NCBI RefSeq assembly: GCF_016612505.1
Contig: NZ_JAENRR010000040.1
Span: 1 to 44,472, forward strand
From: Carboxylicivirga marina
Lineage (GTDB): Bacteria > Bacteroidota > Bacteroidia > Bacteroidales > Marinilabiliaceae
Length of the DNA: 44,472 nucleotides
Direction of reading: 5' to 3'
Under the pieces are notes generated by a model that saw only the letters and a list, made by a program, of their open reading frames with translations, did no database searches and was not told the DNA's origin. Position numbers and translations under genes: made by a program. Within the stretch, counting starts at the first letter, position 1. Every line of letters begins with the position of its first letter. Positions 18,823 through 28,231 of the stretch are shown in pieces.

Positions 18823-18849
18823 AAAAGCGACCATTGGTCGCTTTTTTTT
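18823..18849 (+). terminator. Terminator after rny
   Basis: AAAAGCGACC and GGTCGCTTTT form a 10-bp stem with a 3-nt loop, followed by a T run. It starts 22 nt after the rny stop codon. Confidence 0.9.
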
Positions 18850-18943
18850 GTTTTAAGATTTGACCAATAACGTGAAAAAAATGTCGAACAGGTAATGAAA
18901 TTGCTATGTGCTTTATTACATTTACATAGTAAAGAACAATAAA

Positions 18944-19930
18944 ATGGTGAGACAACTTAAAAATAAAAAAGTACTGGTTACCGGTGGGGCGGGTTTTATT
19001 GGCTCAAACCTTTGTGAAAAACTATTAACGCAGAATAACCAAGTGGTTTGTCTGGATAATTTTGCAACCGGTAAGAGAACGAATGTTGAACCTTTTTTAT
19101 CGGATAAAGCCTTTAAGTTAATCGAAGGCGACATTAGAAATATGGATGATTGCATTCAAGCGATAAAAGGTGTGGATGTTGTTTTACATCAGGCAGCACT
19201 GGGTTCGGTACCACGTTCTATTGCCGATCCTATTACTTCAAATGAAGTAAATGTTTCAGGTTTTATGAATATACTAATCGCTGCTCGTGATAATGACGTT
19301 AAACGCATCGTATATGCTGCAAGTTCATCTACTTATGGCGATAGTACAAACCTGCCAAAGGTAGAGGATGTTATTGGGAAACCATTATCTCCGTATGCGA
19401 TCACCAAATACGTTAATGAGTTGTATGCCGATGTTTTTGCTAAGCTTTATGATATGCAAATTATCGGTCTTCGTTACTTTAATGTATTCGGACGACGACA
19501 AGACCCAGATGGTGCTTATGCAGCTGTCATACCTAAATTTGTGAAAGCTTTAATGAGTAAAGAATCACCGCTTATAAATGGAGATGGCAATTATTCACGT
19601 GATTTTACTTATATCGATAATGTGGTTCAGGCCAATGAGTTAGCTGCAGTAGTTGAAAGCAGCGAAGCTATAAATACAGTGTATAACGTAGCTTATGGCG
19701 AACGAACAACCCTTAATGAGTTGGTAGCTTATCTTCAGGAATACTTAAGTGAGTACGATAATGATATTTCCAAAGTTGAAATTAAATACGGACCAGAAAG
19801 GGAAGGTGATATTCCTCATAGCTTGGCTTCGGTCGACAAAGCGAATAGACTACTTGCTTATCAGCCTCAATATGATATTAAAAAAGGTTTGAAAGAAGCC
19901 ATCGGATGGTATTGGGAAAACCTTAAGTAG
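18944..19930 (+). CDS. UDP-GlcNAc/UDP-sugar C4-epimerase (WbpP-like, extended SDR)
   Basis: 328 residues from the Met at 18944 (MVRQLKNKKVLVTGGAGF). The NAD-binding GGAGFIGSN is at residues 14-22. HQAALGSVPRSIADP, YAASSSTYGD, the catalytic SPYAITKYVNELYA (Y-x3-K) and LRYFNVFGRRQDPDGAYAAVIP are the signature blocks of the WbpP/TviC/WbgU group, which epimerises UDP-GlcNAc (or GlcNAcA) at C4. It would feed N-acetylhexosamine residues into surface polysaccharide. It stands alone here between two terminator or promoter boundaries, not in a glycan cluster. Substrate choice cannot be fixed from the sequence alone. Confidence 0.88.
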   Translation: MVRQLKNKKVLVTGGAGFIGSNLCEKLLTQNNQVVCLDNFATGKRTNVEPFLSDKAFKLIEGDIRNMDDCIQAIKGVDVVLHQAALGSVPRSIADPITSNEVNVSGFMNILIAARDNDVKRIVYAASSSTYGDSTNLPKVEDVIGKPLSPYAITKYVNELYADVFAKLYDMQIIGLRYFNVFGRRQDPDGAYAAVIPKFVKALMSKESPLINGDGNYSRDFTYIDNVVQANELAAVVESSEAINTVYNVAYGERTTLNELVAYLQEYLSEYDNDISKVEIKYGPEREGDIPHSLASVDKANRLLAYQPQYDIKKGLKEAIGWYWENLK

Positions 19931-19977
19931 AATTGAAAATTTGTCTTTAATAACGTTTCATGTGTAGTCGAAAAAAT

Positions 19978-19985
19978 TATATTTG
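19978..19985 (+). promoter_or_regulatory. Putative -7 box for the DUF4625 lipoprotein gene
   Basis: TATATTTG fits TAnnTTTG and lies 16 nt ahead of the ATG at 20002, which supports that start over the Met at 19960. Confidence 0.45.
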
Positions 19986-20001
19986 TAGAAAATTTAAACC
20001 T

Positions 20002-20484
20002 ATGATAACAAAATTAACAAAGACTTTAGCCCTTAGTCTACTATTAATTGGAGCCATTGCCTGTGGTAGTGATGATGAAGGACCGGATACAGAAGGACCA
20101 ACAGTTGTAATTACCACGCCGGTAGCAAATCAGCAATTCAATAAAGCAAGTGGCTATATGGATTTACCTTTAGTTGCAATTTTTAAAGATAATAAGGGGC
20201 TTGGCAAGTGTGATATTACTATAGAATATATTGAGGCCACACCCGGTAAGGCTGCGCTTAAAGGAATTGGTTCTCCGTGGACGCCTGCAGAAAATGGAGA
20301 AACTCATACGATTAATTTCAACGAAGAAAGATCTAAGGATGTAAACGAACCACAGTTGTTTGGAGTTCCTATTGAAGCTGCATGTACTGGAGGTATATAT
20401 CGATTAACCCTTACTATGTATGATAATGCTGAGGTTCCCAATGTTTCAGTTGAAACTATTGATGTTGAATTTATAAGTGAATAA
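20002..20484 (+). CDS. DUF4625 lipoprotein
   Basis: 160 residues from the Met at 20002. The signal MITKLTKTLALSLLLIGAIAC has its lipobox Cys at 21, followed by an acidic GSDDEGPDTEGP linker that suits export to the outer-membrane surface. The remainder is one beta-sandwich-like domain starting PTVVITTPVANQQFNKASGYMDLPLVAIFKDNKGLGKCDITIEY-type strands, which matches the DUF4625 Bacteroidetes family. That fold resembles Ig-like carbohydrate- or protein-binding domains. No binding partner can be named. It is a single-gene unit between a promoter box at 19978-19985 and the terminator at 20514-20535. Confidence 0.75.
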   Translation: MITKLTKTLALSLLLIGAIACGSDDEGPDTEGPTVVITTPVANQQFNKASGYMDLPLVAIFKDNKGLGKCDITIEYIEATPGKAALKGIGSPWTPAENGETHTINFNEERSKDVNEPQLFGVPIEAACTGGIYRLTLTMYDNAEVPNVSVETIDVEFISE

Positions 20485-20513
20485 AAAGTTGATTTAAGAA
20501 TATTACGTATTTT

Positions 20514-20535
20514 AAAGGGCTTCGGCCCTTTTTTT
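20514..20535 (+). terminator. Terminator after the DUF4625 gene
   Basis: AAAGGGC-TTCG-GCCCTTT, a stable UUCG tetraloop hairpin followed by T residues, lies 28 nt before the next start codon. Confidence 0.9.
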
Positions 20536-20562
20536 AGATGCACACATTAATAAAAGACCAGC

Positions 20563-21735
20563 ATGTATGATTTTGATAAAGTAATTGAGCGAAAAGGCAC
20601 AAATGCCTATAAGCTTGATTTGCGTGAAAAATATTTTGGCACAGAAGACCTTATACCACTTTGGGTGGCAGACATGGATTTTGCTGCTCCACCAGAGGTG
20701 CAGAAGGCTATTCAGGCTCGCTCGAATCATGAGGTATATGGTTATACGATTCGAAAAGAGGAATTTACTGAGGCTATAGTAAACTGGTGTAAGTATAAAC
20801 ATGAGTGGGAGATTAATAAGGATTGGATTGAATATTCACCAGGAGTTGTGCCGGCATTAGTATTTTCTGTTTTGGCATTTTCAAATGAGGGCGATGGCGT
20901 TATTATAAATACGCCAGTTTATCCTCCGTTTTATTCAGTGATTGCTGATAATGGGCGTAAGGTTATTAAAAATAGTCTGATTAATAATGGAAGTCGATAT
21001 GAAATAGATTATGAGTTACTTGAGCAACAAGCAGCCCTTGAAACGACAAAAATCTACATCTTGTGTTCGCCTCATAATCCTGTTGGGCGAGTTTGGACTG
21101 AAGAAGAGCTCTTAAAAATCCATTCGATCTGTAAGAAGCACAATGTGTTGGTATTGGCTGATGAGATACATTCTGATTTAGCCTTGTTTGGTCATAAGCA
21201 CATTCCATTTGCATCAATAAGTGAAGAAGCTGCAATGAATTGTATCTCATTTATGGCGCCATCAAAAACTTTTAATATTGCAGGCTTTAGTACATCCTAT
21301 GTTGTTACAGCTAATGATAAGTTTCTAAAAGGCTACCGTACTACACAAAACAGATTGCAATTACATATGGGCCACTTGTATAGTGGAGTGGCGCTCACAT
21401 CGGCCTACAACGTGGGTAAAGGTTGGTTAAAAGAATTGACTGCTTATTTAGAATCGAATGTTTTATTTATAGAAGAGTTTTTAAAGAATAAACTGCCTGA
21501 ATTATCATTTTTCAGACCTGAGGCAACTTATCTGATCTGGATAGATTTTAGTGAATGGAGTTTGAATCAAAAGCATTTGAAGGAATTTCTGGCATATAAA
21601 GCCAAAGTGGGTTTGAACGATGGTTTGTCATTTGGTGCAGAAGGAAGAGGGTTTATGCGCCTAAATGTAGCTAGTCCCAGGGCTGTGTTGAAACAAGCAC
21701 TTGAACAAATTTATGAATCGCGGCAATTGCTCTGA
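20563..21735 (+). CDS. patB: PatB/MalY-type PLP-dependent aminotransferase (C-S lyase)
   Basis: 390 residues, fold-type I PLP enzyme. The MalY/PatB hallmark is the N-terminal YDFDKVIERKGTNAYKLD and LIPLWVADMDFAAPPEV. Further blocks are SPGVVPALVFSVLAF, CSPHNPVGRVW, LADEIHSDLAL (Asp for the PLP ring nitrogen) and the Schiff-base lysine in MAPSKTFNIAGFSTSY near residue 230. LRLNVASPRAVL-type residues at the end bind the carboxylate. These enzymes cleave cystathionine or cysteine conjugates, or act as aminotransferases; the substrate is not fixed here. The gene lies 13 nt before a Gln-cyclotransferase ORF and may be co-transcribed with it. Confidence 0.88.
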   Translation: MYDFDKVIERKGTNAYKLDLREKYFGTEDLIPLWVADMDFAAPPEVQKAIQARSNHEVYGYTIRKEEFTEAIVNWCKYKHEWEINKDWIEYSPGVVPALVFSVLAFSNEGDGVIINTPVYPPFYSVIADNGRKVIKNSLINNGSRYEIDYELLEQQAALETTKIYILCSPHNPVGRVWTEEELLKIHSICKKHNVLVLADEIHSDLALFGHKHIPFASISEEAAMNCISFMAPSKTFNIAGFSTSYVVTANDKFLKGYRTTQNRLQLHMGHLYSGVALTSAYNVGKGWLKELTAYLESNVLFIEEFLKNKLPELSFFRPEATYLIWIDFSEWSLNQKHLKEFLAYKAKVGLNDGLSFGAEGRGFMRLNVASPRAVLKQALEQIYESRQLL

Positions 21736-21780
21736 TTTTAAGTTTGTATGAAATGTCTGCTATGTATTTGCTTTAAAGAA

Positions 21781-22806
21781 ATGAAAAATCTACTGATTGT
21801 TTTATGTGTCTTGATATGTGCCAGTTGTGGTATATACCTCGAATATCCTCCAAATGGTAATAATCCTCAGTGGCGGATAATAGCATATGATGATACGGCA
21901 GTTTACCGTTTGCCAAGTAAGATGCATATTCTGGATTCAGTCAAAAATTTACAATCTGGCAAAGTGCAAATTGTTCAGGATTCATTGGAATTTAAGATTT
22001 CTGGAAGAAGATTATCGCCAGGAATTAATGAACTTGATTTGGTGTTTTATTCAGAAGGTAAGAAGCGACGCTCGTATGAGCGTTTGTACATGGTTTCAGA
22101 CGTTGAACCACTTCAATATAAGGTCGATAATTACAGTTTATTAAAGCATGATGAGAATGCATTTACTCAAGGATTGGTTTGGCACAATGATTTAATGTAC
22201 GAATCCACTGGATTAGTAGGGCATTCATCTCTGCGAATGCTTAATCCCAAAACAGGTGATATCATTAAAAAGGCTCAACTCAATCCTGAGATTTTTGCCG
22301 AAGGAATTGCTTTTTTGAATGATAGTTTACATGTTTTAACCTGGAAAGATGAATTGAGATATGTGTTTTCAGAGGATTTGGAGCAGATTAAAAGGTATTC
22401 GTTTAAGCAGGAAGGTTGGGGAATAACAGCTGATAACGATGGTTTTGTGGCTTCTGATGGTACCAATAAACTTTATTATCTTTCTGAAACATTTGAAGTT
22501 GATTCAATCAAAGAAGTGTTTAGTCATCGTGGGCCGGTTGCCTATATTAATGAACTGGAATACATTAATGGGCAGGTTTGGGCCAATGTTTTGGGAAGTG
22601 ATAAAATAATTGTTGTAGAACCAAAGGACGGTAAAGTAATGATGGAAATTGATGTGTCAGAGTGCATTGACCGCCATCAATATCCTGATGCTGGTGTTTT
22701 GAATGGGATTGCCTTTGATGCTGATAAAAATAAGGTGTATTTAACTGGAAAAAATTGGCCTTATATTATTGTTTGGCGACCGATGTTCTTTGATAAATCG
22801 AATTAA
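21781..22806 (+). CDS. Glutaminyl-peptide cyclotransferase (bacterial beta-propeller type)
   Basis: 341 residues from the Met at 21781 (MKNLLIVLCVLICASC), giving a lipoprotein signal with Cys at 16; the open frame starts eleven codons earlier. After an Ig-like N-terminal segment, the C-terminal ~240 residues match glutamine cyclotransferase. Blocks are HDENAFTQGLVWHNDLMYESTG, IFAEGIAFLNDSLHVLTWKD, GWGITADNDGFVASDG, ELEYINGQVWANV and VLNGIAFDADKNKVYLTGKNW. It forms N-terminal pyroglutamate on exported peptides. The envelope location follows from the signal. The N-terminal extra domain is usual in Bacteroidetes homologues. Confidence 0.87.
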   Translation: MKNLLIVLCVLICASCGIYLEYPPNGNNPQWRIIAYDDTAVYRLPSKMHILDSVKNLQSGKVQIVQDSLEFKISGRRLSPGINELDLVFYSEGKKRRSYERLYMVSDVEPLQYKVDNYSLLKHDENAFTQGLVWHNDLMYESTGLVGHSSLRMLNPKTGDIIKKAQLNPEIFAEGIAFLNDSLHVLTWKDELRYVFSEDLEQIKRYSFKQEGWGITADNDGFVASDGTNKLYYLSETFEVDSIKEVFSHRGPVAYINELEYINGQVWANVLGSDKIIVVEPKDGKVMMEIDVSECIDRHQYPDAGVLNGIAFDADKNKVYLTGKNWPYIIVWRPMFFDKSN

Positions 22807-22863
22807 TCAACTATGTTTGTTAACATACGTTAACAGTTTTGTAGGGAAAGATTAATCACAAAA

Positions 22864-25800
22864 ATGTCCAAGTCATATCTAATATTGCTTTTGCTGCTAT
22901 TTGCTTTTTGTAAGCATGTAACTTATTCTCAATCAGTGGAGGAGGAGTTTAAGCTCTTGTTAGGTGTTTTACCTGAACTCGATCAGGATGATGATGGTAT
23001 CCCTGATGACAGTTTTGTGTATTTAAATCGAAATGGACGTATTACCAAAATTAAAGCTTCTCACATTATTTCATCAGATTCGTTAATAGCTGATTTTTCG
23101 TTTTTATCATACTTAGAGCAATTTGATATCTCGAATAACACTATTGGGTATTGTGATATTACATTCGGAAAAAATGCAGCACTTAATGTGTTGAATTTGA
23201 GTGAGAATAATCTAGAGGAACTGAAGGTTAATTTTAACGAACTCAATTACCTCCAGGAATTAGAACTATCAGGAAATCGTTTACAAACTTTTATACTGGA
23301 TTTTTCAAATACTAATAGCCTGAAGCGTCTCAATATCATAAAAAACCAGTTAGATAGTATTTCTCTTGATATTGATCGATTGCCAAACCTGCAAGTTTTG
23401 TTATTGAGTTATAATAATATTAAGGCGTTTCATTGCCATTCGTCTAAGCATAATAAACTCCATACCTTGTTTCTAGATCATAATCAGCTGTCAGAGTTTG
23501 ATAATGATTTGAGTAGTTTCACTGTGCTGAAAGAGTTGAATTTATCGCACAACTTCTTGATTGATTTTCATCCAAACATAAATGGATGTTCATCGCTACA
23601 GCGACTGGCCTTGAGTAATAACGAGTTAATCAACTTTGATTTTAACCTGTCGGCCTGTAGGAATTTAACTGGTTTGTATTTGGCATCCAATAAAATTGAA
23701 TCATTTAGTAGTTCAATTAATGGCTGCAAAAAGTTGCAAGTATTAGATTTATCTTTCAATGAGTTAACAAATTTCGAAGGGAATTTTAAAAATAATCCAC
23801 AATTATTTAGGTTACTCCTTAACTCTAATCGTATTTCAGATCTAAATCTTGATTTAAGTAATTCTAAAGAGTTAAGAGAGATTGATTTGTGGGGTAATAA
23901 TCTTTATAAGTTTGATGTTAATATTAATGCCTGTCGAAATCTTGAGGTGCTAAATCTTGGCAATAACAATCTTGAGTTTTTTGCGCCCAGTTTGCGTTAC
24001 AATACTAAGCTTAATAAATTATTTTTAGGCAATAACCGACTTTCGGTCTTTAATCAACAATTAAATAATCACCATCGTCTTGAAATATTGGTGCTTAGAA
24101 ACAATCAGATATATGAATTTTCGGCTCAGTTAAACAAATGCATAGCCATTGATCGTATCGATTTATCGAATAATCAATTAAGCGAATTTGAGTATGATTT
24201 TAAAACCTGTCCTGAACTTAAGTATGTAGATATTAGCAATAACAGTATTGCTCAATTTCAAATTGATTTTAGAAGAAACTGGAAGCTTGAAGTATTAAAA
24301 CTTAATGGAAATGCAATATCAGAATTTGAAGCAAAGCTATTTCATTGCCCAAATTTGAAGGTTATTAACCTGTCTGATAACCAGTTGCAAAAATTTGAAA
24401 TTGATTTGCTTAATCAGGATAAACTAGAAAGCCTCTCGCTGAATAAAAACAAGTTAGAAAGTGTAAAACTTAAGCTTTTTAATTGTCGCGAATTAAAAGA
24501 ACTTAATCTGGCTCATAACCAATTAGATACTTTTAGTCTTGATTTAAGAGCCAATCATAAACTAGAAACATTAGATGTTTCGCACAATCAATTAAGTCAT
24601 TTTTCGGATTTAAAAGTCAATGGTTTTCGGACTAAAGTACTTGATTTAAGTTATAATAAACTAAGTCATCCTAATATAAACTTTTACTTATTTCCACAGT
24701 TAAGGGAGCTTAACCTAAGGGGCAATTATATTTCGAGGTTTAATTATAATCTGCGCAATAACGAACAGCTGGTCTATCTTGATCTGGGTGAAAATTACAT
24801 TAGCTTTATCGAGAGCAAATTAAATTATTGTCCACGATTACGATATTTGATTCTTGATAATAATGATTTTAAGCAGTTTACGCATAATCTTGATAGCTGC
24901 AAGTTTTTACATACCCTTGATTTAAGTAATAATCGAGTTGAATACATTGGAACGCCAATCGGTAAAATGCGTAAGTTGAGGAATCTTAACCTGGCACATA
25001 ATCGACTCTACAATATTCCATTTTCTTTTAAAGAGTTAACTGAGCTTAGATATCTGAATCTTAGCTTTAATCAAATTAGCTTTTTAGACAACAACCTTGA
25101 ATTGTGCTATAACCTTGAAAGAATATTACTTAATAATAATCGTCTGGTACAATTTGATATCGAATTTGATGACTTGTTCTTTCTAAATGAAATTGATTTA
25201 TCAAATAACGAACTTTTCTTTTTTGTTGCTAACTTATCAAATAGTTTTAATTTACAAAGTCTTGATTTTTCGAACAATAATATCGCACTTTTAAAACTTG
25301 ACTTAAACGAATGTTGGTTTTTTGAATCGCTCGATGCATCCAATAATATCATTGAACAAGCTTACTTTGACTTTAAAGGTTGCTCTTTGCTTAAAGATAT
25401 TAATCTTCAGAAAAATAAGCTTAAAACATTGGCGTTGGATGTGGAGTGGAGCTCATATTTAAAGAATCTATTATTGGACGATAATTTATTGAATGATTTG
25501 GAATTAAGCTTTTCAATGGGGGTTCAAATGGATTCAATTACGCTAAATAATAATCATTTAGCTGCTGACTTTTTAATTAATGCCCGTCAAACATTTGGAA
25601 AAACAGCTACTCATTTTACATACAAAAACCAATATTCACCAGGGTTGTTAAAGTGGCAAAAAGTTAATTCAAATCAAAGTGTATATTCTTTAATTGCACG
25701 AATTGATAGCCTTAATATTGATTGGTATTTTAATGATAAACTAGTTAAGAGTAATTCCAATCAGTTAGTGATAAATAACAAGTATAAAGGCCTGATAGAA

Positions 25801-26760
25801 TGCGTGATTAGTCATCCTGACCTGCCTGGTTTAGATTATTCATATCAGGCCTACCTGAATATTGATGTTCCAAAAGAACAAGTGATAGCATTATCCAGTT
25901 TTTACAACGAATTACAGGGTGATAAGTGGTATAGTAACGAAGGTTGGAAGCAAATAAAACGCGGAAAACGATTACCAAAATCATTTGTTGCACTTCATGG
26001 AATTACTTTTGACAAAGCTGGTAATGTGACTGATATAGAATTGTCTAATAATCATCTGAGAGGATATATTCCAACAGATTTTAAAATGTTCGAGGAGCTG
26101 GTAGGGCTTGATGTTTCTAATAATGAAATTGCCGGCATATTAGCTGATGATGTACTAAGTTCACAGTTGGAAAAAATTGATTTATCAAACAATCTTTTTA
26201 GCGAGTTTACGAGTAACTTAAGTTCGCTATTTAATCTTAAGGCGTTAGATATCAGTAATAATCACTTAAATGTTTTTAGCCCTGTATTTGCCGATACAAC
26301 CATGTTAGCACAGTTGGATATTAGTAATAATCGATTAGATTCTATTCGTTACTCTGTTTACTCACCTGATTTACAGTATTTATCGCTCGAAAATAACAAC
26401 ATCCAAAAAATGATGTTAGAATTAACTAACTGTACCAAATTGGATACATTGAATTTGTCGATGAATTACCTAAAGTTTGAGCATTTAACACCTTTACTAT
26501 ATAATTTACCCAAAAAGGTTGGCAAATTAATTACTGGTCAACAGAAAATTATGTATAAATTGGCTTACGATAATGGTGTTGGAGCTGTATATGTTAATGA
26601 TGTAATGGATAAAACCAATACCATTAAATGGTACAAGGCAGGAGAAGCGGTTAATACCGATAAACCGTACATTGGATTAAAAAGTGAGTACTATCGTGAT
26701 TATTCTGCATTTATCGAAAATCCATTTTTCCCTGGTACTTCCATTAAAGCTGTTTGGTAG
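22864..26760 (+). CDS. Giant secreted leucine-rich-repeat protein
   Basis: 1298 residues. A signal peptide (YLILLLLLFAFC...TYS) is followed by a Ca-loop-like DQDDDGIPDD. From about residue 65 to 900 there is an unbroken series of roughly 23-residue leucine-rich repeats (for example LEVLNLGNNNLEFF, LKELNLAHNQLDTF). An Ig-like module lies near 950-1000 (IDWYFNDKLVKSNSNQL). Next comes the FYNELQGDKWYSNEGW motif, which in other LRR proteins caps the array, then a second LRR block (~1045-1215) and a final Ig-like module (KWYKAGEAVNTDKP). No type IX sorting domain or anchor is visible. The upstream GTTAAC-atac-GTTAAC and a TTTTG near 22,840 may be promoter elements. Adhesion or binding is the likely role; no ligand can be named. 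Confidence 0.85.
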   Translation: MSKSYLILLLLLFAFCKHVTYSQSVEEEFKLLLGVLPELDQDDDGIPDDSFVYLNRNGRITKIKASHIISSDSLIADFSFLSYLEQFDISNNTIGYCDITFGKNAALNVLNLSENNLEELKVNFNELNYLQELELSGNRLQTFILDFSNTNSLKRLNIIKNQLDSISLDIDRLPNLQVLLLSYNNIKAFHCHSSKHNKLHTLFLDHNQLSEFDNDLSSFTVLKELNLSHNFLIDFHPNINGCSSLQRLALSNNELINFDFNLSACRNLTGLYLASNKIESFSSSINGCKKLQVLDLSFNELTNFEGNFKNNPQLFRLLLNSNRISDLNLDLSNSKELREIDLWGNNLYKFDVNINACRNLEVLNLGNNNLEFFAPSLRYNTKLNKLFLGNNRLSVFNQQLNNHHRLEILVLRNNQIYEFSAQLNKCIAIDRIDLSNNQLSEFEYDFKTCPELKYVDISNNSIAQFQIDFRRNWKLEVLKLNGNAISEFEAKLFHCPNLKVINLSDNQLQKFEIDLLNQDKLESLSLNKNKLESVKLKLFNCRELKELNLAHNQLDTFSLDLRANHKLETLDVSHNQLSHFSDLKVNGFRTKVLDLSYNKLSHPNINFYLFPQLRELNLRGNYISRFNYNLRNNEQLVYLDLGENYISFIESKLNYCPRLRYLILDNNDFKQFTHNLDSCKFLHTLDLSNNRVEYIGTPIGKMRKLRNLNLAHNRLYNIPFSFKELTELRYLNLSFNQISFLDNNLELCYNLERILLNNNRLVQFDIEFDDLFFLNEIDLSNNELFFFVANLSNSFNLQSLDFSNNNIALLKLDLNECWFFESLDASNNIIEQAYFDFKGCSLLKDINLQKNKLKTLALDVEWSSYLKNLLLDDNLLNDLELSFSMGVQMDSITLNNNHLAADFLINARQTFGKTATHFTYKNQYSPGLLKWQKVNSNQSVYSLIARIDSLNIDWYFNDKLVKSNSNQLVINNKYKGLIECVISHPDLPGLDYSYQAYLNIDVPKEQVIALSSFYNELQGDKWYSNEGWKQIKRGKRLPKSFVALHGITFDKAGNVTDIELSNNHLRGYIPTDFKMFEELVGLDVSNNEIAGILADDVLSSQLEKIDLSNNLFSEFTSNLSSLFNLKALDISNNHLNVFSPVFADTTMLAQLDISNNRLDSIRYSVYSPDLQYLSLENNNIQKMMLELTNCTKLDTLNLSMNYLKFEHLTPLLYNLPKKVGKLITGQQKIMYKLAYDNGVGAVYVNDVMDKTNTIKWYKAGEAVNTDKPYIGLKSEYYRDYSAFIENPFFPGTSIKAVW

Positions 26761-26762
26761 TG

Positions 26763-27845
26763 ATGAATGTTCTTATTGCACCTGACTCATTTAAGGGAAC
26801 ATTAAGCGCAGCAGAAGTGTCTCAAATTGTTAGTACATGCTTATCGGCAAACCAATTTTTTAATATTAAAACGATGCCATTGGCCGATGGAGGAGAAGGT
26901 TCTCTTGAACTTATTCAAAATCGATTAAATGTTGAGCGTGTAAATTTAACTTGTTATAATCCTTGTGGTGAATTAGTAGAAGGGTTTTATCTCATACAAA
27001 AAGGTATTGCCTATATAGAAGTCGCCAATGTGAGTGGTATCACCCTGGTTAAGTCGGATAAACAGTTACCTCTAAGATTAAATAGCTATGGTACGGGGCA
27101 ATTAGTTAAACATGCCATCAAACAAGGGTGTAAGAATATTCATCTGTTTTTAGGAGGTAGTGCCACAGTTGATGGCGGTGCTGGAATCATACGTGCGCTT
27201 ACATCTGGTTCTTTTGCTGAGAAAAACTGGCTGCTTGATGAGTACAGTTTTAACTTACAGCATTTTGCTAATCTTGTAAAAGATATCAACTTTAAAATAA
27301 TTACCGATGTTGATAATGTTTTACTAGGGCCGAATGGTGCGGCTCGTATTTTTGGTCCTCAAAAAGGGGCCGACAGTACATCAGTTGATAAGCTAGAGTT
27401 GGCTATGAGTAAAGTCGTAAAGGAATTATCAGAGTTAGTCGGTACTAATCTAAATACTATTACTGGCCTTGGAGCCGCAGGTGGGATGGCATTACCAATT
27501 GTTGCTTTTTCTAGCAAATGGAAAATTGAATCAGGTTCTGATTATTTTAATTCCTTGCTGAACTTTAATGATGCTATCGAGTGGGCAGATGTTGTAATAA
27601 CTGGAGAAGGTTGTATTGATGAGCAGACTTTAATGGGAAAGGGAGCCGGTAGTTTAGCTTTGATGGCACATAATGCCGGCAAAAAGGTGATTGGTATTGC
27701 CGGTTTTGTTAAAAAGCACCCTGAATGTTTTGACGTTATTTTTTCTTCAACAGATCATGAATTGCCTCTACCACAAATAAAACGACAAGCTGAACAAATG
27801 CTAAGAAGGGCGGTAGAAAAATTATATGAATATCTGACTCACTAA
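26763..27845 (+). CDS. Glycerate kinase (GarK/GlxK family)
   Basis: 360 residues from the Met at 26763 (MNVLIAPDSFKGTLSA), 2 nt after the LRR stop codon. Family blocks are PLADGGEGSLEL, SYGTGQLVKHAIKQG, FLGGSATVDGGAGI near residue 138, ITDVDNVLLGPNGAARIFGPQKGA near 180, GLGAAGGMALP and TGEGCIDEQTLMGK near 280. This is the two-domain glycerate 2-kinase class, which phosphorylates D-glycerate with ATP and links it to glycolysis. Its closeness to the LRR gene looks accidental. It is the last complete chromosomal gene before the ssrA junction. Confidence 0.94.
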   Translation: MNVLIAPDSFKGTLSAAEVSQIVSTCLSANQFFNIKTMPLADGGEGSLELIQNRLNVERVNLTCYNPCGELVEGFYLIQKGIAYIEVANVSGITLVKSDKQLPLRLNSYGTGQLVKHAIKQGCKNIHLFLGGSATVDGGAGIIRALTSGSFAEKNWLLDEYSFNLQHFANLVKDINFKIITDVDNVLLGPNGAARIFGPQKGADSTSVDKLELAMSKVVKELSELVGTNLNTITGLGAAGGMALPIVAFSSKWKIESGSDYFNSLLNFNDAIEWADVVITGEGCIDEQTLMGKGAGSLALMAHNAGKKVIGIAGFVKKHPECFDVIFSSTDHELPLPQIKRQAEQMLRRAVEKLYEYLTH

Positions 27846-27946
27846 AAAAGCTTGGTAGTTTAGTGTATTGTTGTGTAGCCTTCCATCTAATAGGATATGT
27901 GCAAAATAGACATTCAAGAAGTTTAATAGAATTTGTCTAAATAACT

Positions 27947-27993
27947 GAAAGTGAAATAATTTGAAGTGTTTGATTTCAAATTATTTCACTTTC
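27947..27993 (-). terminator. Terminator downstream of the ssrA 3' end
   Basis: A perfect 19-bp stem (27947-27965 with 27975-27993) begins exactly one base beyond the CCA end of the tmRNA fragment. It reads as the native ssrA terminator on the minus strand and shows that the chromosomal side of the junction is undisturbed. Confidence 0.8.
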
Positions 27994-28031
27994 TGGTGGA
28001 GCTGCGGGGGATCGAACCCCGGTCCAGCACC
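27994..28031 (-). other. ssrA: tmRNA (ssrA) 3'-end fragment; element attachment site
   Basis: Read on the minus strand, this segment is the 3' end of tmRNA: a T stem CGGGG/CCCCG around loop TTCGATC (28021-28005), acceptor strand CAGCTCC, discriminator A and encoded CCA ending at 27994. The upstream tmRNA body is missing. Nothing resembling the 5' GGGGCTG...GGATTCGAC end, a tag ORF or the pseudoknots is present in the next several hundred bases, which instead hold a repressor gene. This is the pattern left when an element integrates in ssrA: a copy of the 3' end stays at one end and the complete gene is rebuilt at the other, here presumably right of the window. The exact crossover cannot be set without the other end. 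Confidence 0.85.
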
Positions 28032-28231
28032 TTGTTTATTTCCAGATATTTATAATCAAATTAAAGAGCTTTTGTAAAAGCAATTGTCAAACAATTTATA
28101 AGTCAGCTTTTACTTATATACTACCTTACTAATTTAAGTAAAAGATTGTACTTTAGCACTGGGTTGTTATAAAGTGTAGATTATCAATTAAATATTCCAG
28201 TACTAAAAAAGTACTATTCAGTACAACAGTA
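28032..28231. repeat. Element end with clustered AGTACT repeats
   Basis: This non-coding stretch holds four AGTAC(T) copies at 28199-28204, 28210-28215, 28220-28224 and 28228-28233, spaced 8-11 nt. The last one overlaps the stop codon of the repressor gene. Their nearness to the att junction suggests integrase or excisionase arm sites, or part of the gene's 3' structure. The rest is AT-rich with no recognisable gene. Confidence 0.45.
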
